From positions 1-35,853 of the forward strand of contig NZ_KV793784.1 of assembly GCF_001808555.1 (NCBI RefSeq): a DNA stretch of 35,853 nt, in the 5' to 3' direction. This DNA comes from Porphyromonas sp. HMSC065F10. Lineage in GTDB: Bacteria > Bacteroidota > Bacteroidia > Bacteroidales > Porphyromonadaceae. The position numbers were made by a program, and so were the translations under genes. This document shows positions 16,766 to 24,655 of this stretch, piece by piece; the stretch's first letter is position 1; each line of letters opens with the position of its first letter. The notes beneath the pieces were generated by a model. The model was not told where the DNA came from and did no database searches. It saw only the letters and a program-made list of their open reading frames with translations.

Positions 16766-17115
16766 TACTTTCCTGTCGTCTGCTTATATCCCATCTCTCT
16801 CAGGAGAGAGGCTACTCTCTCGACCACCTCTCCCTGGAGGATCACCTCTCCCTCCTTGACACTCCCCCCGATGCCACACTTTGCCTTTAGCTCCTTGCTC
16901 AGCTCCTCCAGGTCGGACGATCGCCCGACAAAGCCGGTGATCAGTGTCACCGTCTTCCCCTTGCGTCCCTTCCGCTCCATATGGACGTGGAGCCGCTGCT
17001 CACTGGGGGAGAGCGTCTCCTCCTCACTGCCGAGGGTGATCCCCTCGAGGAGTGATGCCATAGTCTCCTTGCCGGTCGAGTAGACCAGACCGCCCTCGCC
17101 CTTACTCCTTGCCAT
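16765..17115 (-). CDS. SUI1/eIF1-family translation factor (YciH-like)
   Basis: Small protein of the SUI1 fold, related to eukaryotic eIF1 and E. coli YciH, thought to bind the small ribosomal subunit and affect start-codon choice. The 116-residue product has a variable N-terminus. The core runs RLHVHMERKGRKGKTVTLITGF, then LEELSKELKAKCGIGGSVKEGEVILQGE, then an amphipathic end; the GIGGSVKEGEVILQG loop is diagnostic. It overlaps ctpA by 14 bases and shares one base with the helicase start (TAATG), so its translation is probably coupled to both. Confidence 0.92.
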   Translation of the reverse strand: MARSKGEGGLVYSTGKETMASLLEGITLGSEEETLSPSEQRLHVHMERKGRKGKTVTLITGFVGRSSDLEELSKELKAKCGIGGSVKEGEVILQGEVVERVASLLREMGYKQTTGK

Positions 17116-18787
17116 CGCTCCGGCCCTTAGGCGTGAGTAGGTCTCGATAGCTCTTACGATCCCCGAGGACTCGCACTGCCTCCTTAAGTGATGGATCCGT
17201 CTCCATCATCACCGCATAGTACCCTTGGGATCCAAAGAAATGCATCGCCATCTCCCCTCGCAGCATGTCCAGTACCAGCTGCTTATGTGGGGCAATATCT
17301 CTGCGGAGCGAGGGGCTGAGCTTAGCCCGCAAGGCGTCAAACTCTGCCTTACTCCCCTCGGCATAGCCCTCGTAGTCGGCAAGCTCTCTCAGCTGGTCAA
17401 GTGCCTTGGCGCTCATCTCACCATACCGGAAGTCCCCCGCCTCGAGGGTGTCTAAGAGTGCCTCATACTCAGCATCGCTGATCACGATGTCGCGGTAGCT
17501 CGATGGTGTCGGACGACCGGAGACTAAGTGTCCGGCGTACCTGAAGAGTGCCCCCTTGCGTGACATGGAGAGGATAGGCTCAGTCAGTATCTCGTCCTCG
17601 ATCTTGATATCCGGGCGGATGCCACCCCCATCCCGCACGATGCGACCGGCAGCGGTGTGGAAGGTCTTGGTGAGGCTGTCCGGGACGGCAGCCACCGAGC
17701 CATCGGGATTTCGGTGGCTGTAGTCCAGCTGCTGGATGCACCTCCCGCTCGGGATGTAGTATCGCGCTACCGTCACCTTGAGGATGCCATTGTATGGGGT
17801 GGGGCGTGTCGACTGCACGAGACCCTTCCCGAAGCTCTTACTCCCTATCAGGACTGCTCTGTCCAGGTCCTGCAATGACCCAGCAACGATCTCACTTGAG
17901 GAGGCAGAGGAGCCGTTGATCAGCACCGTCAGGGGGAGGTCAAGGCTTACCGGGTCTGTGGTCGTGCGATACTCCTGACCGGACTGCGGTAGCCTCCCCT
18001 TGGTCTCCATGACCTTAGTCCCCTTGGGGACAAACATCCCCACGATATCTATCGCTCCATCCAGCACACCACCGGTATTTCCCCTGAGGTCCAGCACCAG
18101 CCCCTTGAGCTTGCCCGAGCTGCTCAGTCGCTCGTAGGCGCGCCGCACGTCAGCCGCACTCTTGTCGGTAAAGGAGCTGAGCCGGATATATCCTATGCGA
18201 TCGCCATAGATGGCGCTGTAGACCACCTGATCCACCACCACATTGGCGCGCGAGAGGGTCTTCTCTACCGGCTTCGTCGCGCCGACAGGTAGGATGCTCA
18301 CCCTCACATCGGTCCCTACGGGACCCTTCAGCTTATCACTGATCATAGAGGCGGTGCCGGGCACCACGCTCTTCCCGTCGATCTCGAGGAAGGCGTCTCC
18401 GCTCCGGAGACCCGCCTTGGCTGCCGGAGAGCCCGGCATAGGCTCCCGCACGTAGACCACCGAGTCCACCTGCAGGATGTAGGCGCCGATACCGCCATAC
18501 TCCCCTGTGGTCATGAAGGCGAAGTCAGCCCGGTCTGACTCGGGGAAAAAGTTGGTGTAGGGGTCCAGCTGAGAGAGCGTCATATTCAGTCCCTGAGCGG
18601 ACACCTTCTCCATATCGAAGGTGTCCACATAGAGTGTCGAGACATTACCGAGGACGCTCCTGTATATATCGATCGCCCTGGAGGTGGCGAGCTGAGGATC
18701 TGTAGGGGTCTTGTCGCTCTGGGCGACAGCAGAGAGGCAAAGCCCGGAGAGCAAGCCTGCAGTAAGTAGGGATAATATTTTATTCAT
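17102..18787 (-). CDS. C-terminal processing peptidase, S41 family
   Basis: Periplasmic serine protease of the CtpA/Prc family that degrades or trims exported proteins from their C-termini. I use the ATG at 18787, giving MNKILSLL and a clear signal peptide ending around VAQ at 21-23; a GTG four codons earlier is in frame. A PDZ domain spans about 98-175 (GGIGAYIL, GSPAAKAGLRSGDAFLEIDG). The catalytic dyad is Ser296 in GSSASSSEI and Lys321 in SKSFGKG, at the 25-residue spacing of E. coli Prc. LDLRGNTGG is the usual core strand. The last 150 residues (helical, charged) extend past the core, as in other Bacteroidota members. First gene of its unit, behind the promoter at 18831-18862. Confidence 0.94.
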   Translation of the reverse strand: MNKILSLLTAGLLSGLCLSAVAQSDKTPTDPQLATSRAIDIYRSVLGNVSTLYVDTFDMEKVSAQGLNMTLSQLDPYTNFFPESDRADFAFMTTGEYGGIGAYILQVDSVVYVREPMPGSPAAKAGLRSGDAFLEIDGKSVVPGTASMISDKLKGPVGTDVRVSILPVGATKPVEKTLSRANVVVDQVVYSAIYGDRIGYIRLSSFTDKSAADVRRAYERLSSSGKLKGLVLDLRGNTGGVLDGAIDIVGMFVPKGTKVMETKGRLPQSGQEYRTTTDPVSLDLPLTVLINGSSASSSEIVAGSLQDLDRAVLIGSKSFGKGLVQSTRPTPYNGILKVTVARYYIPSGRCIQQLDYSHRNPDGSVAAVPDSLTKTFHTAAGRIVRDGGGIRPDIKIEDEILTEPILSMSRKGALFRYAGHLVSGRPTPSSYRDIVISDAEYEALLDTLEAGDFRYGEMSAKALDQLRELADYEGYAEGSKAEFDALRAKLSPSLRRDIAPHKQLVLDMLRGEMAMHFFGSQGYYAVMMETDPSLKEAVRVLGDRKSYRDLLTPKGRSDGKE

Positions 18788-18830
18788 CTGAGGTAACACG
18801 ACTTGGTGTCATAGTCATATAGGATAGACA

Positions 18831-18862
18831 CAAAGTTCCACTTTTTCCCCCACCTTCCCAAA
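18831..18862 (-). promoter_or_regulatory. Promoter of the ctpA-MATE unit
   Basis: Read on the minus strand, TTTG (18862-18859) is followed by 20 bases and GAACTTTG (18838-18831). This fits the Bacteroidota pattern TTTG-N19..21-TAnnTTTG with one mismatch. It leaves a leader of about 35 bases before the ATG at 18787. This is the best-formed promoter in the window. Confidence 0.65.
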
Positions 18863-18873
18863 CAAAAGCGCGC

Positions 18874-18955
18874 CTAATACCGGTAAAAGAATTCTCTAAT
18901 ATCGGTATTAGAGTTCACTAATATCGGTATTAGAGAATTCTTTTCCCGGTATTAG
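18874..18955. repeat. Repeat cluster copy 2, 82-bp near-palindrome
   Basis: The 41-base left half and the 41-base right half are reverse complements with about four mismatches. Order of units: directional CTAATACCGGTAAAAGAATT, palindrome CTAATATCGGTATTAG, palindrome again, directional unit inverted (reading GAATTCTTTTCCCGGTATTAG less its last base). In RNA or extruded DNA it would form one very long hairpin, or two shorter ones. It lies between the ctpA promoter and the region downstream of ftsH. Confidence 0.9.
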
Positions 18956-19196
18956 AAATGCCGTATATCCCGGGTCTGATTGTCAGACTATTACGAAGTG
19001 ACTCTTTGGGGTCTCAAGAGAGGGACGAAGGTGGAGGAATTTCGTGGGGTATGTAGACCTATTAGGAGGCTTCGGTGCCCTCACTGAGTGATGGCGATCA
19101 TCGGGGGCGGTTTGGTCTCTCACTATGGATGGTCGCGGTGCCGGCAGGGTGTGTGCGCGTCTTTATCAGTCCACCTGATCCGGTGACGTAAGGGGC
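18956..19196. other. Non-coding region with words shared with other loci
   Basis: I see no gene. The stretch has an inverted repeat GTCTGATTGTCAGAC at 18974-18988, nearly identical to the one at 4-16. It also has GAGAGGGACG at 19018-19027, shared with 29996-30005, and GTGTGTGCGC, CCACCTGAT and AAGGGGCA at 19149-19197, shared with 242-283. It lies beyond the ftsH terminator and may hold an unrecognised RNA or the remains of a larger repeat; neither is established. Confidence 0.5.
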
Positions 19197-19253
19197 AAAA
19201 AAAAGAGATCGAGTCTCCCTTGTCCGGAAGGGACAAGGGAGACTCGATCTCTT
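19197..19253 (-). terminator. Rho-independent terminator of ftsH
   Basis: A perfect 23-base-pair stem is formed by 19203-19225 and 19231-19253 around the loop GGAAG. Read on the minus strand it is followed by eight T residues (19204-19197). It stands 31 bases after the ftsH stop and should end the rlmD-rsfS-ftsH transcript. Confidence 0.92.
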
Positions 19254-19284
19254 GCGCTAAGTGTGATTAGAGCGGTGCCGCTAA

Positions 19285-21438
19285 TCAGTCTCCGCAGGAG
19301 TCCGCCCCGAGGATGCCGGAGTCGTGGACCTGCTCGCTGCAGGAGTCCTCCTCCTCAGTCTTAGAGGAAAAGGGTGGGGGTGGGGGAGTGGATCTGCCCT
19401 CTGAGGGCGTGCTCTTAGGCTCGTCAGAGGGGTGGTCGGGTGTCTCGGTCTCGTGAGGGGTCTCCTCCTTACCCTCGCTTCCCTGCTCCTCCGCATCCCT
19501 AAGCAGCTCCTCAGCTCGGGAGTCCCATGGACGCTTGCCGAGGATCTTCTCCACATCCTCGGTGTAGATCACCTCGCGCTGGAAGAGCAGGTCTGCCATC
19601 TCGTGGTGACCCTTCTCCTCCTCCCGCAGGATCTTCTTGGCTCGCTCATACTGCTCCGCGATGATGCTCCGGATCTCTTGGTCGATCAGTCGGGCTGTCT
19701 CGTCGCTGTAGGGTTTGGTAAAGTTGTACTCACCCTGATTGTCCTGATAATTGACATTCGGGATCTTGTCGCTCATGCCGTAATTGACCACCATCGCCTG
19801 CGCCATGCGGGTCACCTTCTCGAGGTCGTTGGAGGCACCCGTGGAGATGTGCCCTATGAAGAGCTCCTCAGCTGCACGGCCACCAAGGGTCGCACACATC
19901 TCGTCCTCGATCGCTTCCTTGGGGACGATCTGCCGCTCCTCAGGCATATACCAGGCGGCTCCGAGCGCGCGCCCTCTCGGTACGATGGTTACCTTGACGA
20001 GCGGATTGGCATAGCGGAGGCGCCAGCTGATGGTGGCGTGACCCGCCTCGTGGATGCAGATCATCTTCTTCTCCGACTTGGTGATGATGGCACTCTTCTT
20101 CTCCAGTCCACCGACAACGCGGTCGACAGCGTTGGAGAAGTCGACAGCCTCCACGGCATTCTTGGACTCACGGGCGGCGATCAGTGCCGCCTCATTGCAG
20201 ACGTTGGCAATGTCTGCCCCGGAGAATCCCGGCGTCTGGCGAGCCATCTTATCCGGATCCACGTCGGGCGCCAGCTTGAGCCCCTTCATGTGGACGAGGA
20301 AGATCTCCTTCCGCTCATTGAGGTCAGGCAGGTCGATGTAGATCTGTCGGTCAAAGCGGCCGGCACGCATCAGCGCCTTGTCGAGGATGTCGGCACGGTT
20401 GGTAGCCGCCATGACGATGACTCCGCTATTGGTGTCGAAGCCGTCCATCTCCGTCAGCAGCTGATTGAGGGTATTCTCTCGCTCGTCGTTGCCTCCAAAG
20501 CCGGCATTCTTTCCCCTCGCCCGCCCGATGGCGTCGATCTCATCGATGAAGATGATGCAGGGGCTCTTCTCCTTTGCCGTGCTGAAGAGATCCCGCACGC
20601 GGCTGGCTCCCACACCGACAAACATCTCGACGAAGTCTGAGCCGCTGAGGGAGAAGAATGGCACGCCTGCCTCACCGGCAACAGCCTTGGCGAGGAGTGT
20701 CTTGCCGGTCCCGGGAGGCCCTACGAGGAGTACGCCCTTGGGGATCTTACCGCCGAGGTGGGTGTAGCGCTTCGGCTCCTTGAGGAAGTGAACCACCTCC
20801 ATCACCTCTTGCTTGGCACCATAGAGGCCGGCAACGTTGTCAAAGGTGGTCTTCACCTTTGTCTCCGGATCAAAGAGCTGAGCCTTCGACTTGCCGACAT
20901 TCATCACACCGCCACGACCGCCCATCCCAGAGAAGCCTCTCATCATCCAGATCCAGAAAACGACCAGGAGGAGGAAGGGTAGGGTCTGGAGGAGGATGGT
21001 CCAGATGCTGATGCTCTGATTGACGTACGAGATCTCTGTGGAGATCGGCTTGTCGGAGCTCTTGATCCTCTGATAGATGTCGTTGAAGGCTGTCGCCCCC
21101 GGCATCTCAGATGTGACCTGGGTGGCACCGAGGAGGCGCGGGCGGGTCTGCTTGACTTGCTCGGCCGGTATGATGCCGAGATCGACGAGACGTCCCTCCT
21201 TACCCTGGCGGAGGGTGGCATCCACCTTCCCCTTAGAGGAGTAGACGGTGATGGACTCAAAGGCATTATCCTCCATCAAGGTCTGGAAGTCAGACCACTT
21301 GACGGAGCGGGCGGAGTTATTGTCACCGAAGAAGTAGAGCCCCAGGATCACCATCATGATGATCATGAAGATCCAGCCGATATTGATATTTGGCTTGCGC
21401 TTCGGGTTGCCTCTCTGAGGCATGGCTTTATTTGGCAT
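19285..21438 (-). CDS. ftsH: ATP-dependent zinc metalloprotease FtsH
   Basis: Inner-membrane AAA+ protease that extracts and degrades misfolded membrane and regulatory proteins. Two membrane segments (about 21-37 and 143-166) flank a periplasmic domain. The AAA module has Walker A GPPGTGKT at 240-247, Walker B IIFIDEID at 295-302 and the second region of homology with ARG-containing MRAGRFDRQ near 357-365. The protease has HEAGH at 463-467, with the third zinc ligand probably Asp538. The last 70 residues or so (from about 645) form a long acidic, proline-rich tail with a run of five Pro and two Cys near the end; this is longer than the usual family tail. Followed by a strong terminator; preceded by rsfS. 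Confidence 0.96.
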   Translation of the reverse strand: MPNKAMPQRGNPKRKPNINIGWIFMIIMMVILGLYFFGDNNSARSVKWSDFQTLMEDNAFESITVYSSKGKVDATLRQGKEGRLVDLGIIPAEQVKQTRPRLLGATQVTSEMPGATAFNDIYQRIKSSDKPISTEISYVNQSISIWTILLQTLPFLLLVVFWIWMMRGFSGMGGRGGVMNVGKSKAQLFDPETKVKTTFDNVAGLYGAKQEVMEVVHFLKEPKRYTHLGGKIPKGVLLVGPPGTGKTLLAKAVAGEAGVPFFSLSGSDFVEMFVGVGASRVRDLFSTAKEKSPCIIFIDEIDAIGRARGKNAGFGGNDERENTLNQLLTEMDGFDTNSGVIVMAATNRADILDKALMRAGRFDRQIYIDLPDLNERKEIFLVHMKGLKLAPDVDPDKMARQTPGFSGADIANVCNEAALIAARESKNAVEAVDFSNAVDRVVGGLEKKSAIITKSEKKMICIHEAGHATISWRLRYANPLVKVTIVPRGRALGAAWYMPEERQIVPKEAIEDEMCATLGGRAAEELFIGHISTGASNDLEKVTRMAQAMVVNYGMSDKIPNVNYQDNQGEYNFTKPYSDETARLIDQEIRSIIAEQYERAKKILREEEKGHHEMADLLFQREVIYTEDVEKILGKRPWDSRAEELLRDAEEQGSEGKEETPHETETPDHPSDEPKSTPSEGRSTPPPPPFSSKTEEEDSCSEQVHDSGILGADSCGD

Positions 21439-21467
21439 ACGAGTGGATCATTTTGCTGTAATACATC

Positions 21468-21845
21468 TCAGGCTTCGTCCTCCAGTCGGGTCATATCGGC
21501 ATCCTCCCACATCTGCTCGAGATGGTAGAAGGTGCGGAGCTCCGGCGTGAATAGGTGGACCATCGCATCGACATAGTCCATGGCAATCCACTCCCCGCTC
21601 CCCTTGTGGACGCGGATGGGACGCTCACCGGCCTGCTCCTCCACCACCTCACGGACCGACTCCTCGAGAGTGCTGATGCCTGTGGGGCTGTTGCTCTCAG
21701 CGATGATCATATAGTCGGTGGGTCGATCGTGCAGGCGGTGCAGGTCGAGAATGGTGATGGCGTGTCCTTTCTTGGCCCTGAGGCCCTCTACGATACTGTG
21801 GACTAGCGCTTCCGTGCGCTCGTGTGTGGTGGTCGAAGTTGTCAA
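21468..21845 (-). CDS. rsfS: Ribosome silencing factor RsfS
   Basis: RsfS binds ribosomal protein uL14 and blocks joining of the subunits when nutrients are short. The 125-residue product has the family core ILDLHRLHDRPTDYMIIAES, then WIAMDYVDAMVHLFTPELRTFYHLEQMWEDA. There is no ATG upstream of the conserved core in this frame; the only plausible start is the TTG at 21845 giving MTTSTTTHERTEALV. It lies between rlmD (33-base gap) and ftsH (29-base gap). The rsfS-ftsH order is one I associate with Bacteroidota. Confidence 0.93.
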   Translation of the reverse strand: MTTSTTTHERTEALVHSIVEGLRAKKGHAITILDLHRLHDRPTDYMIIAESNSPTGISTLEESVREVVEEQAGERPIRVHKGSGEWIAMDYVDAMVHLFTPELRTFYHLEQMWEDADMTRLEDEA

Positions 21846-21878
21846 AAGTCGGGATGTATTGAAATAAAATGGTGTGAC

Positions 21879-23306
21879 TTACTTACGGACGAGGAGGACA
21901 ACGTTTTCGACATGGTGCGTCTGCGGAAACATATCCACCGGCTGCGTCACGGCAACGGTGTACTCCTCCTGAAGAGTCTGCAAATCTCGTGCCTGACTGG
22001 CGGGATTGCAACTCACGTAGACGATGCGGTCGGGGTGAGCATGCAGGATCGTCTGCAGCACATCGGGGTGCATGCCGGCTCGAGGCGGATCGGCGATGAT
22101 TACATCGGGTCGCCCGTGGGACGAGACAAAGTCATCGGTTAGGATATCCTTCATGTCACCGGCGTAGAAGTCAAGGTTTGTCAGGCCATTGAAGTCCGCA
22201 TTGAGCCTCGCATCCCGGATGGCCTCCTCGACGTACTCGATGCCGATCACGTGTGCGGCCTGACGAGAGACGAAGGAAGCGATGGTGCCGGTGCCGGTGT
22301 ATAGGTCGTAGACCATCTCCTTGCCGGTGAGCCCGGCCAGATCGCGCACTACGGAGTAGAGACGGTAGGCCTGGCGACTATTGGTCTGGAAGAAGGACTT
22401 GGGTCCCACCTTGAAGTGCAGCCCCTCCATCTCCTCGACGATATAGTCTCTGCCGGAGAAGGACTTCACCTCAAGCCCGTCGAGGGTGTCGTTGCCCTTT
22501 GTATTGATCACATAGAGGAGGGAGGTGATCTCGGGGAATGCCTCTCTCAGCGCGCTCAGTAGGGCAGTGCGCCGCTCCTCATCCTCCTCTCCGAAAGCGA
22601 TGACCAGCATCACCTCGCCCGTGGAGGAGATCCGTAGCATCATCGTCCGCATCAGCCCCACCTGCTCTCTCAGATCAAAGAAGGTGTACCCCTCATGCGT
22701 GAGGCAGTAGTGACGGATGAAGTTTCGGATCCGATTATTCAGGTCATCCATCAGGTGACACTCCCGGATGTCCAAGACCTTGTCGAAGCGTCCCGGGATG
22801 TGGAAGCCCACGCCTCGCCGCTCATCGACCGCCTCACCATCCAGCAGGTCGCGCTCCTCTTCGGTGATCCAGCGGGAGGAGGAGAAGGTGAACTCGAGCT
22901 TATTGCGGTACCCCAGCTCCCTCTCGCAGCCCAGTATGGGGCGCTGCTCCCCGATCGTCACCTTGCCGATACGGGTCAGCTGGTCATAGACCTGCTGCTC
23001 CTTGGCCTGCAGCTGCATCTCGTAGGGCACATGCTGCCACTTGCAGCCACCGCAGAGTCCGAAGTGGGGGCATACCGGCTCTCTCCGCCGATCCGATGGG
23101 GTGACTAAGCGGTCGATCAGCCCCTCCGCATGGGAGTGCTTGCTCCTCGTAATAAGTAGGTCGGCCACATCTCCCGGAGCGCTGTATGGCACAAAGACCA
23201 CACGCCCGTCCTCTAAGTGACCGACACACTTCCCCTCGGCCGCCATCTTCTCGATGATGATGCCGGGAGCGATCACTCTCTTTTTCTCTCTTTTCTTAGC
23301 TTTCAC
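21879..23306 (-). CDS. rlmD: 23S rRNA (uracil-C5)-methyltransferase, RlmD/RumA family
   Basis: SAM-dependent enzyme that makes 5-methyluridine in 23S rRNA (U1939 by E. coli precedent). A TRAM-type RNA-binding domain occupies about 10-68. Iron-sulfur ligands are Cys79, Cys85 and Cys88 (CPHFGLCGGC), with a later cysteine such as that in IRECHLMD as the probable fourth. The catalytic half has VYDLYTGTGTIASF for SAM, DPPRAGMH, nucleophile Cys433 in YVSCNPASQARD and the general base Glu467 in HHVEN. The only upstream start that keeps the TRAM domain whole is the GTG at 23306. RlmD is one of several related enzymes, so the target position is inferred. Confidence 0.92.
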   Translation of the reverse strand: MKAKKREKKRVIAPGIIIEKMAAEGKCVGHLEDGRVVFVPYSAPGDVADLLITRSKHSHAEGLIDRLVTPSDRRREPVCPHFGLCGGCKWQHVPYEMQLQAKEQQVYDQLTRIGKVTIGEQRPILGCERELGYRNKLEFTFSSSRWITEEERDLLDGEAVDERRGVGFHIPGRFDKVLDIRECHLMDDLNNRIRNFIRHYCLTHEGYTFFDLREQVGLMRTMMLRISSTGEVMLVIAFGEEDEERRTALLSALREAFPEITSLLYVINTKGNDTLDGLEVKSFSGRDYIVEEMEGLHFKVGPKSFFQTNSRQAYRLYSVVRDLAGLTGKEMVYDLYTGTGTIASFVSRQAAHVIGIEYVEEAIRDARLNADFNGLTNLDFYAGDMKDILTDDFVSSHGRPDVIIADPPRAGMHPDVLQTILHAHPDRIVYVSCNPASQARDLQTLQEEYTVAVTQPVDMFPQTHHVENVVLLVRK

Positions 23307-23373
23307 AATGGGTTATCTCAGGGGGGTAATACCTACTGTAGACCGATAGCAAGGTCTGCGGGTAAGGCAGGGG

Positions 23374-23381
23374 CAAATGTA
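23374..23381 (-). promoter_or_regulatory. Promoter -7 box for rlmD-rsfS-ftsH
   Basis: On the minus strand TACATTTG, followed by C, matches TAnnTTTG exactly. Twenty bases further upstream stands TTCG (one mismatch from TTTG), inside the edge of the palindromic element at 23390-23513. The leader of about 60 bases holds a hairpin (AGACC 23340-23344 with GGTCT 23353-23357). Confidence 0.55.
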
Positions 23382-23389
23382 CGCAATTT

Positions 23390-23513
23390 GAGACTGTTGC
23401 ACGAAGGCGATCTGCTGCGTTGCTTTCGGAATTCGGTCTCGGTCACGTACGTGAGTACGCTCCTTTCGGTCTCATCCTCAGCGCCTTGCATCTCATCCTT
23501 CGTGCAAAGTCTC
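23390..23513. repeat. 124-bp intergenic palindromic element
   Basis: The ends are inverted repeats: GAGACTGTTGCACGAAGG at 23390-23407 faces CCTTCGTGCAAAGTCTC at 23497-23513 with a one-base indel. The interior has a perfect 12-base palindrome TCACGTACGTGA at 23442-23453. Internal text (CTGCTGCGTTGC, GGTCACGTACGTGAGTACGCTCC, GCGCCTTGCATCTC) has the look of a dispersed palindromic repeat. It holds no gene and is unrelated to the CTAATACCGG repeats. Confidence 0.8.
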
Positions 23514-23515
23514 AG

Positions 23516-23561
23516 CACATTTGAAACAAATGTGCGAGAATGCACTTCGTGCAACATTCTC
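23516..23561. repeat. Two small hairpins beside the palindromic element
   Basis: CACATTTG (23516-23523) pairs perfectly with CAAATGTG (23527-23534). GAGAAT (23536-23541) pairs with ATTCTC (23556-23561), enclosing GCAC-TTC-GTGC. CTTCGTGCAA in the second hairpin (23545-23554 with the preceding base A-shifted) repeats the arm of the large element, so these appear to belong to the same repeat block. No T-run follows on either strand. Confidence 0.55.
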
Positions 23562-23583
23562 ATTTTAATGCTTAGGTATGTGC

Positions 23584-23633
23584 AAAAAAAGCCCAGCCCG
23601 GCAGCATCGGAGTAAACCGGCTGCCGGGCTGGG
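23584..23633 (-). terminator. Rho-independent terminator of the ffh-to-secreted-protein unit
   Basis: A perfect 14-base-pair GC-rich stem forms between 23592-23605 (CCCAGCCCGGCAGC) and 23620-23633. Read on the minus strand it is followed within two bases by seven T residues (23590-23584). It lies 20 bases after the stop of the small secreted protein gene. Confidence 0.92.
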
Positions 23634-23652
23634 ATTAGTGGTGGGGCGAAGA

Positions 23653-24138
23653 CTATAACTCCCCTTGCCTCGTGGAGATGTCTTGCTTGAAGTCCTTGAT
23701 GGCGATGTAGATCTCACCCAACTTCTTATTCTGGAAATAGGGCTTGAGAGATAGGTAGAGCCGTAAGCGACACTTCTTCAGCTCAACATCGAGATTGAGC
23801 ACCTTCTCAAGCGTCTTCCCATATTTGTAGTCGCTCAGGTCCCCATTCTCAAGCAGGTCAAGGAGCTCAGCTCGCTCCTTCCAGAGGATCATCTTCTTGC
23901 GGTCATAGCGTGCCAGCTCAGTGTCCAGAGCCTTAGCCTCGTCGGCTGTAAGCTTACAGGTCCGGGTCACATAGGCAACGCACTCCTTCCGTATCTGATC
24001 TGCCATAGGAGTCTGTGTCGTGGGGCCGGCAGATATCGGCTGTGGCGCCAGTTGCACCATGCCACTGCCGTGAGCCTTTCCGAGCGACAGGGGGAGGAGA
24101 ACAAAGAGGAATATCAGGGTGAGAATTAGTCTATTCAT
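23653..24138 (-). CDS. Small secreted helical protein, possibly Spy/CpxP-like
   Basis: 161 residues with a clear signal peptide (MNRLILTLIFLFVLLPLSLG, cleavage probably in KAHG). The mature part is mainly charged helix: CKLTADEAKALDTELARYDRKKMILWKERAELLDLL, then LEKVLNLDVELKKCRLRLYLSLKPYFQNKKLGEIY. The LTADEA start and the long amphipathic helices recall the LTxxQ helical repeats of Spy/CpxP-type periplasmic chaperones and sensors, but the Gln is absent and I would not assign the family firmly. Three cysteines (53, 61, 123) remain in the mature protein. It is the last gene after an ECF sigma and its likely anti-sigma (26-base gap), a common place for an envelope-stress output or feedback sensor. 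Confidence 0.75.
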   Translation of the reverse strand: MNRLILTLIFLFVLLPLSLGKAHGSGMVQLAPQPISAGPTTQTPMADQIRKECVAYVTRTCKLTADEAKALDTELARYDRKKMILWKERAELLDLLENGDLSDYKYGKTLEKVLNLDVELKKCRLRLYLSLKPYFQNKKLGEIYIAIKDFKQDISTRQGEL

Positions 24139-24164
24139 AGGGATGATGTGGGTAGACTGTGAGA

Positions 24165-24578
24165 TCAGAGACCGCTATAGGTGACGTGTAGGTAATAGTC
24201 GTCCGCCAAGTCCTCCGAGAGGTAGTCCTCGTAATCTTGGTCGCTATACTGCTCGTAGCGCTCCAGGTCGTTACTACGTCCCGAGAGTGTTGTCTCCTCG
24301 TCCTGGATCTTTATGATGCCTGTGGTGTAGATCAGCGGGATGGCAAGTAGCACGGCTACCACCGAGGCGACAGCTATGTAGAGGCTCTTGCGGGATCTGC
24401 GTCTCTCGCTCCGGTCGCGGTGACTCAATCGCTCCTCCACCTGCTCTATCGTCTCGATCCGTTGCTTGACACGATCCGCCAGTCCCTCAAAATACCCATC
24501 AGGGACGGAGAAGTGCCTTGCGGGATCAAGCGGCTTGATGATATTACGGCTCCTCAGGGGAGTTTTCTTGATGCTCAT
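24165..24578 (-). CDS. Putative anti-sigma factor, single-pass membrane protein
   Basis: 137 residues. The cytoplasmic N-terminus (1-65) has HFSVPDGYFEGLADRVKQRI at 22-41, a FxVPxxYFxxL pattern that I associate with proteins encoded directly after ECF sigma genes in Bacteroidota. A basic stretch (HRDRSERRRSRKS) precedes one membrane helix at about 66-88. The outer C-terminus is short, acidic and tyrosine-rich. It lacks a recognisable zinc-binding HxxxCxxC motif. Position after the sigma gene, topology and the N-terminal pattern support the role; the function is inferred. Confidence 0.72.
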   Translation of the reverse strand: MSIKKTPLRSRNIIKPLDPARHFSVPDGYFEGLADRVKQRIETIEQVEERLSHRDRSERRRSRKSLYIAVASVVAVLLAIPLIYTTGIIKIQDEETTLSGRSNDLERYEQYSDQDYEDYLSEDLADDYYLHVTYSGL

Positions 24579-24624
24579 ACTTATGTGAAAGACGATTCTA
24601 ATGGTATCTCCTCGTACCTCAGTA

Positions 24625-24652
24625 CAATTATAGGATCCTCAGTGGGGGCAAA
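24625..24652 (-). promoter_or_regulatory. Possible internal promoter before the anti-sigma gene
   Basis: On the minus strand TTTG (24652-24649), 16 bases, then TATAATTG (24632-24625), one mismatch from TAnnTTTG with slightly short spacing. The -7-like box sits between two direct copies of ACTGAGG (24643-24637 and 24623-24617) exactly 20 bases apart. This could be a promoter with an operator in the 77-base gap. Confidence 0.35.
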
Positions 24653-24655
24653 AGT

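Noticed and set aside
19432-20640. A 402-residue open frame on the plus strand
   Set aside because: It lies wholly antisense to ftsH, has no family character, and is explained by codon bias in a GC-rich gene.
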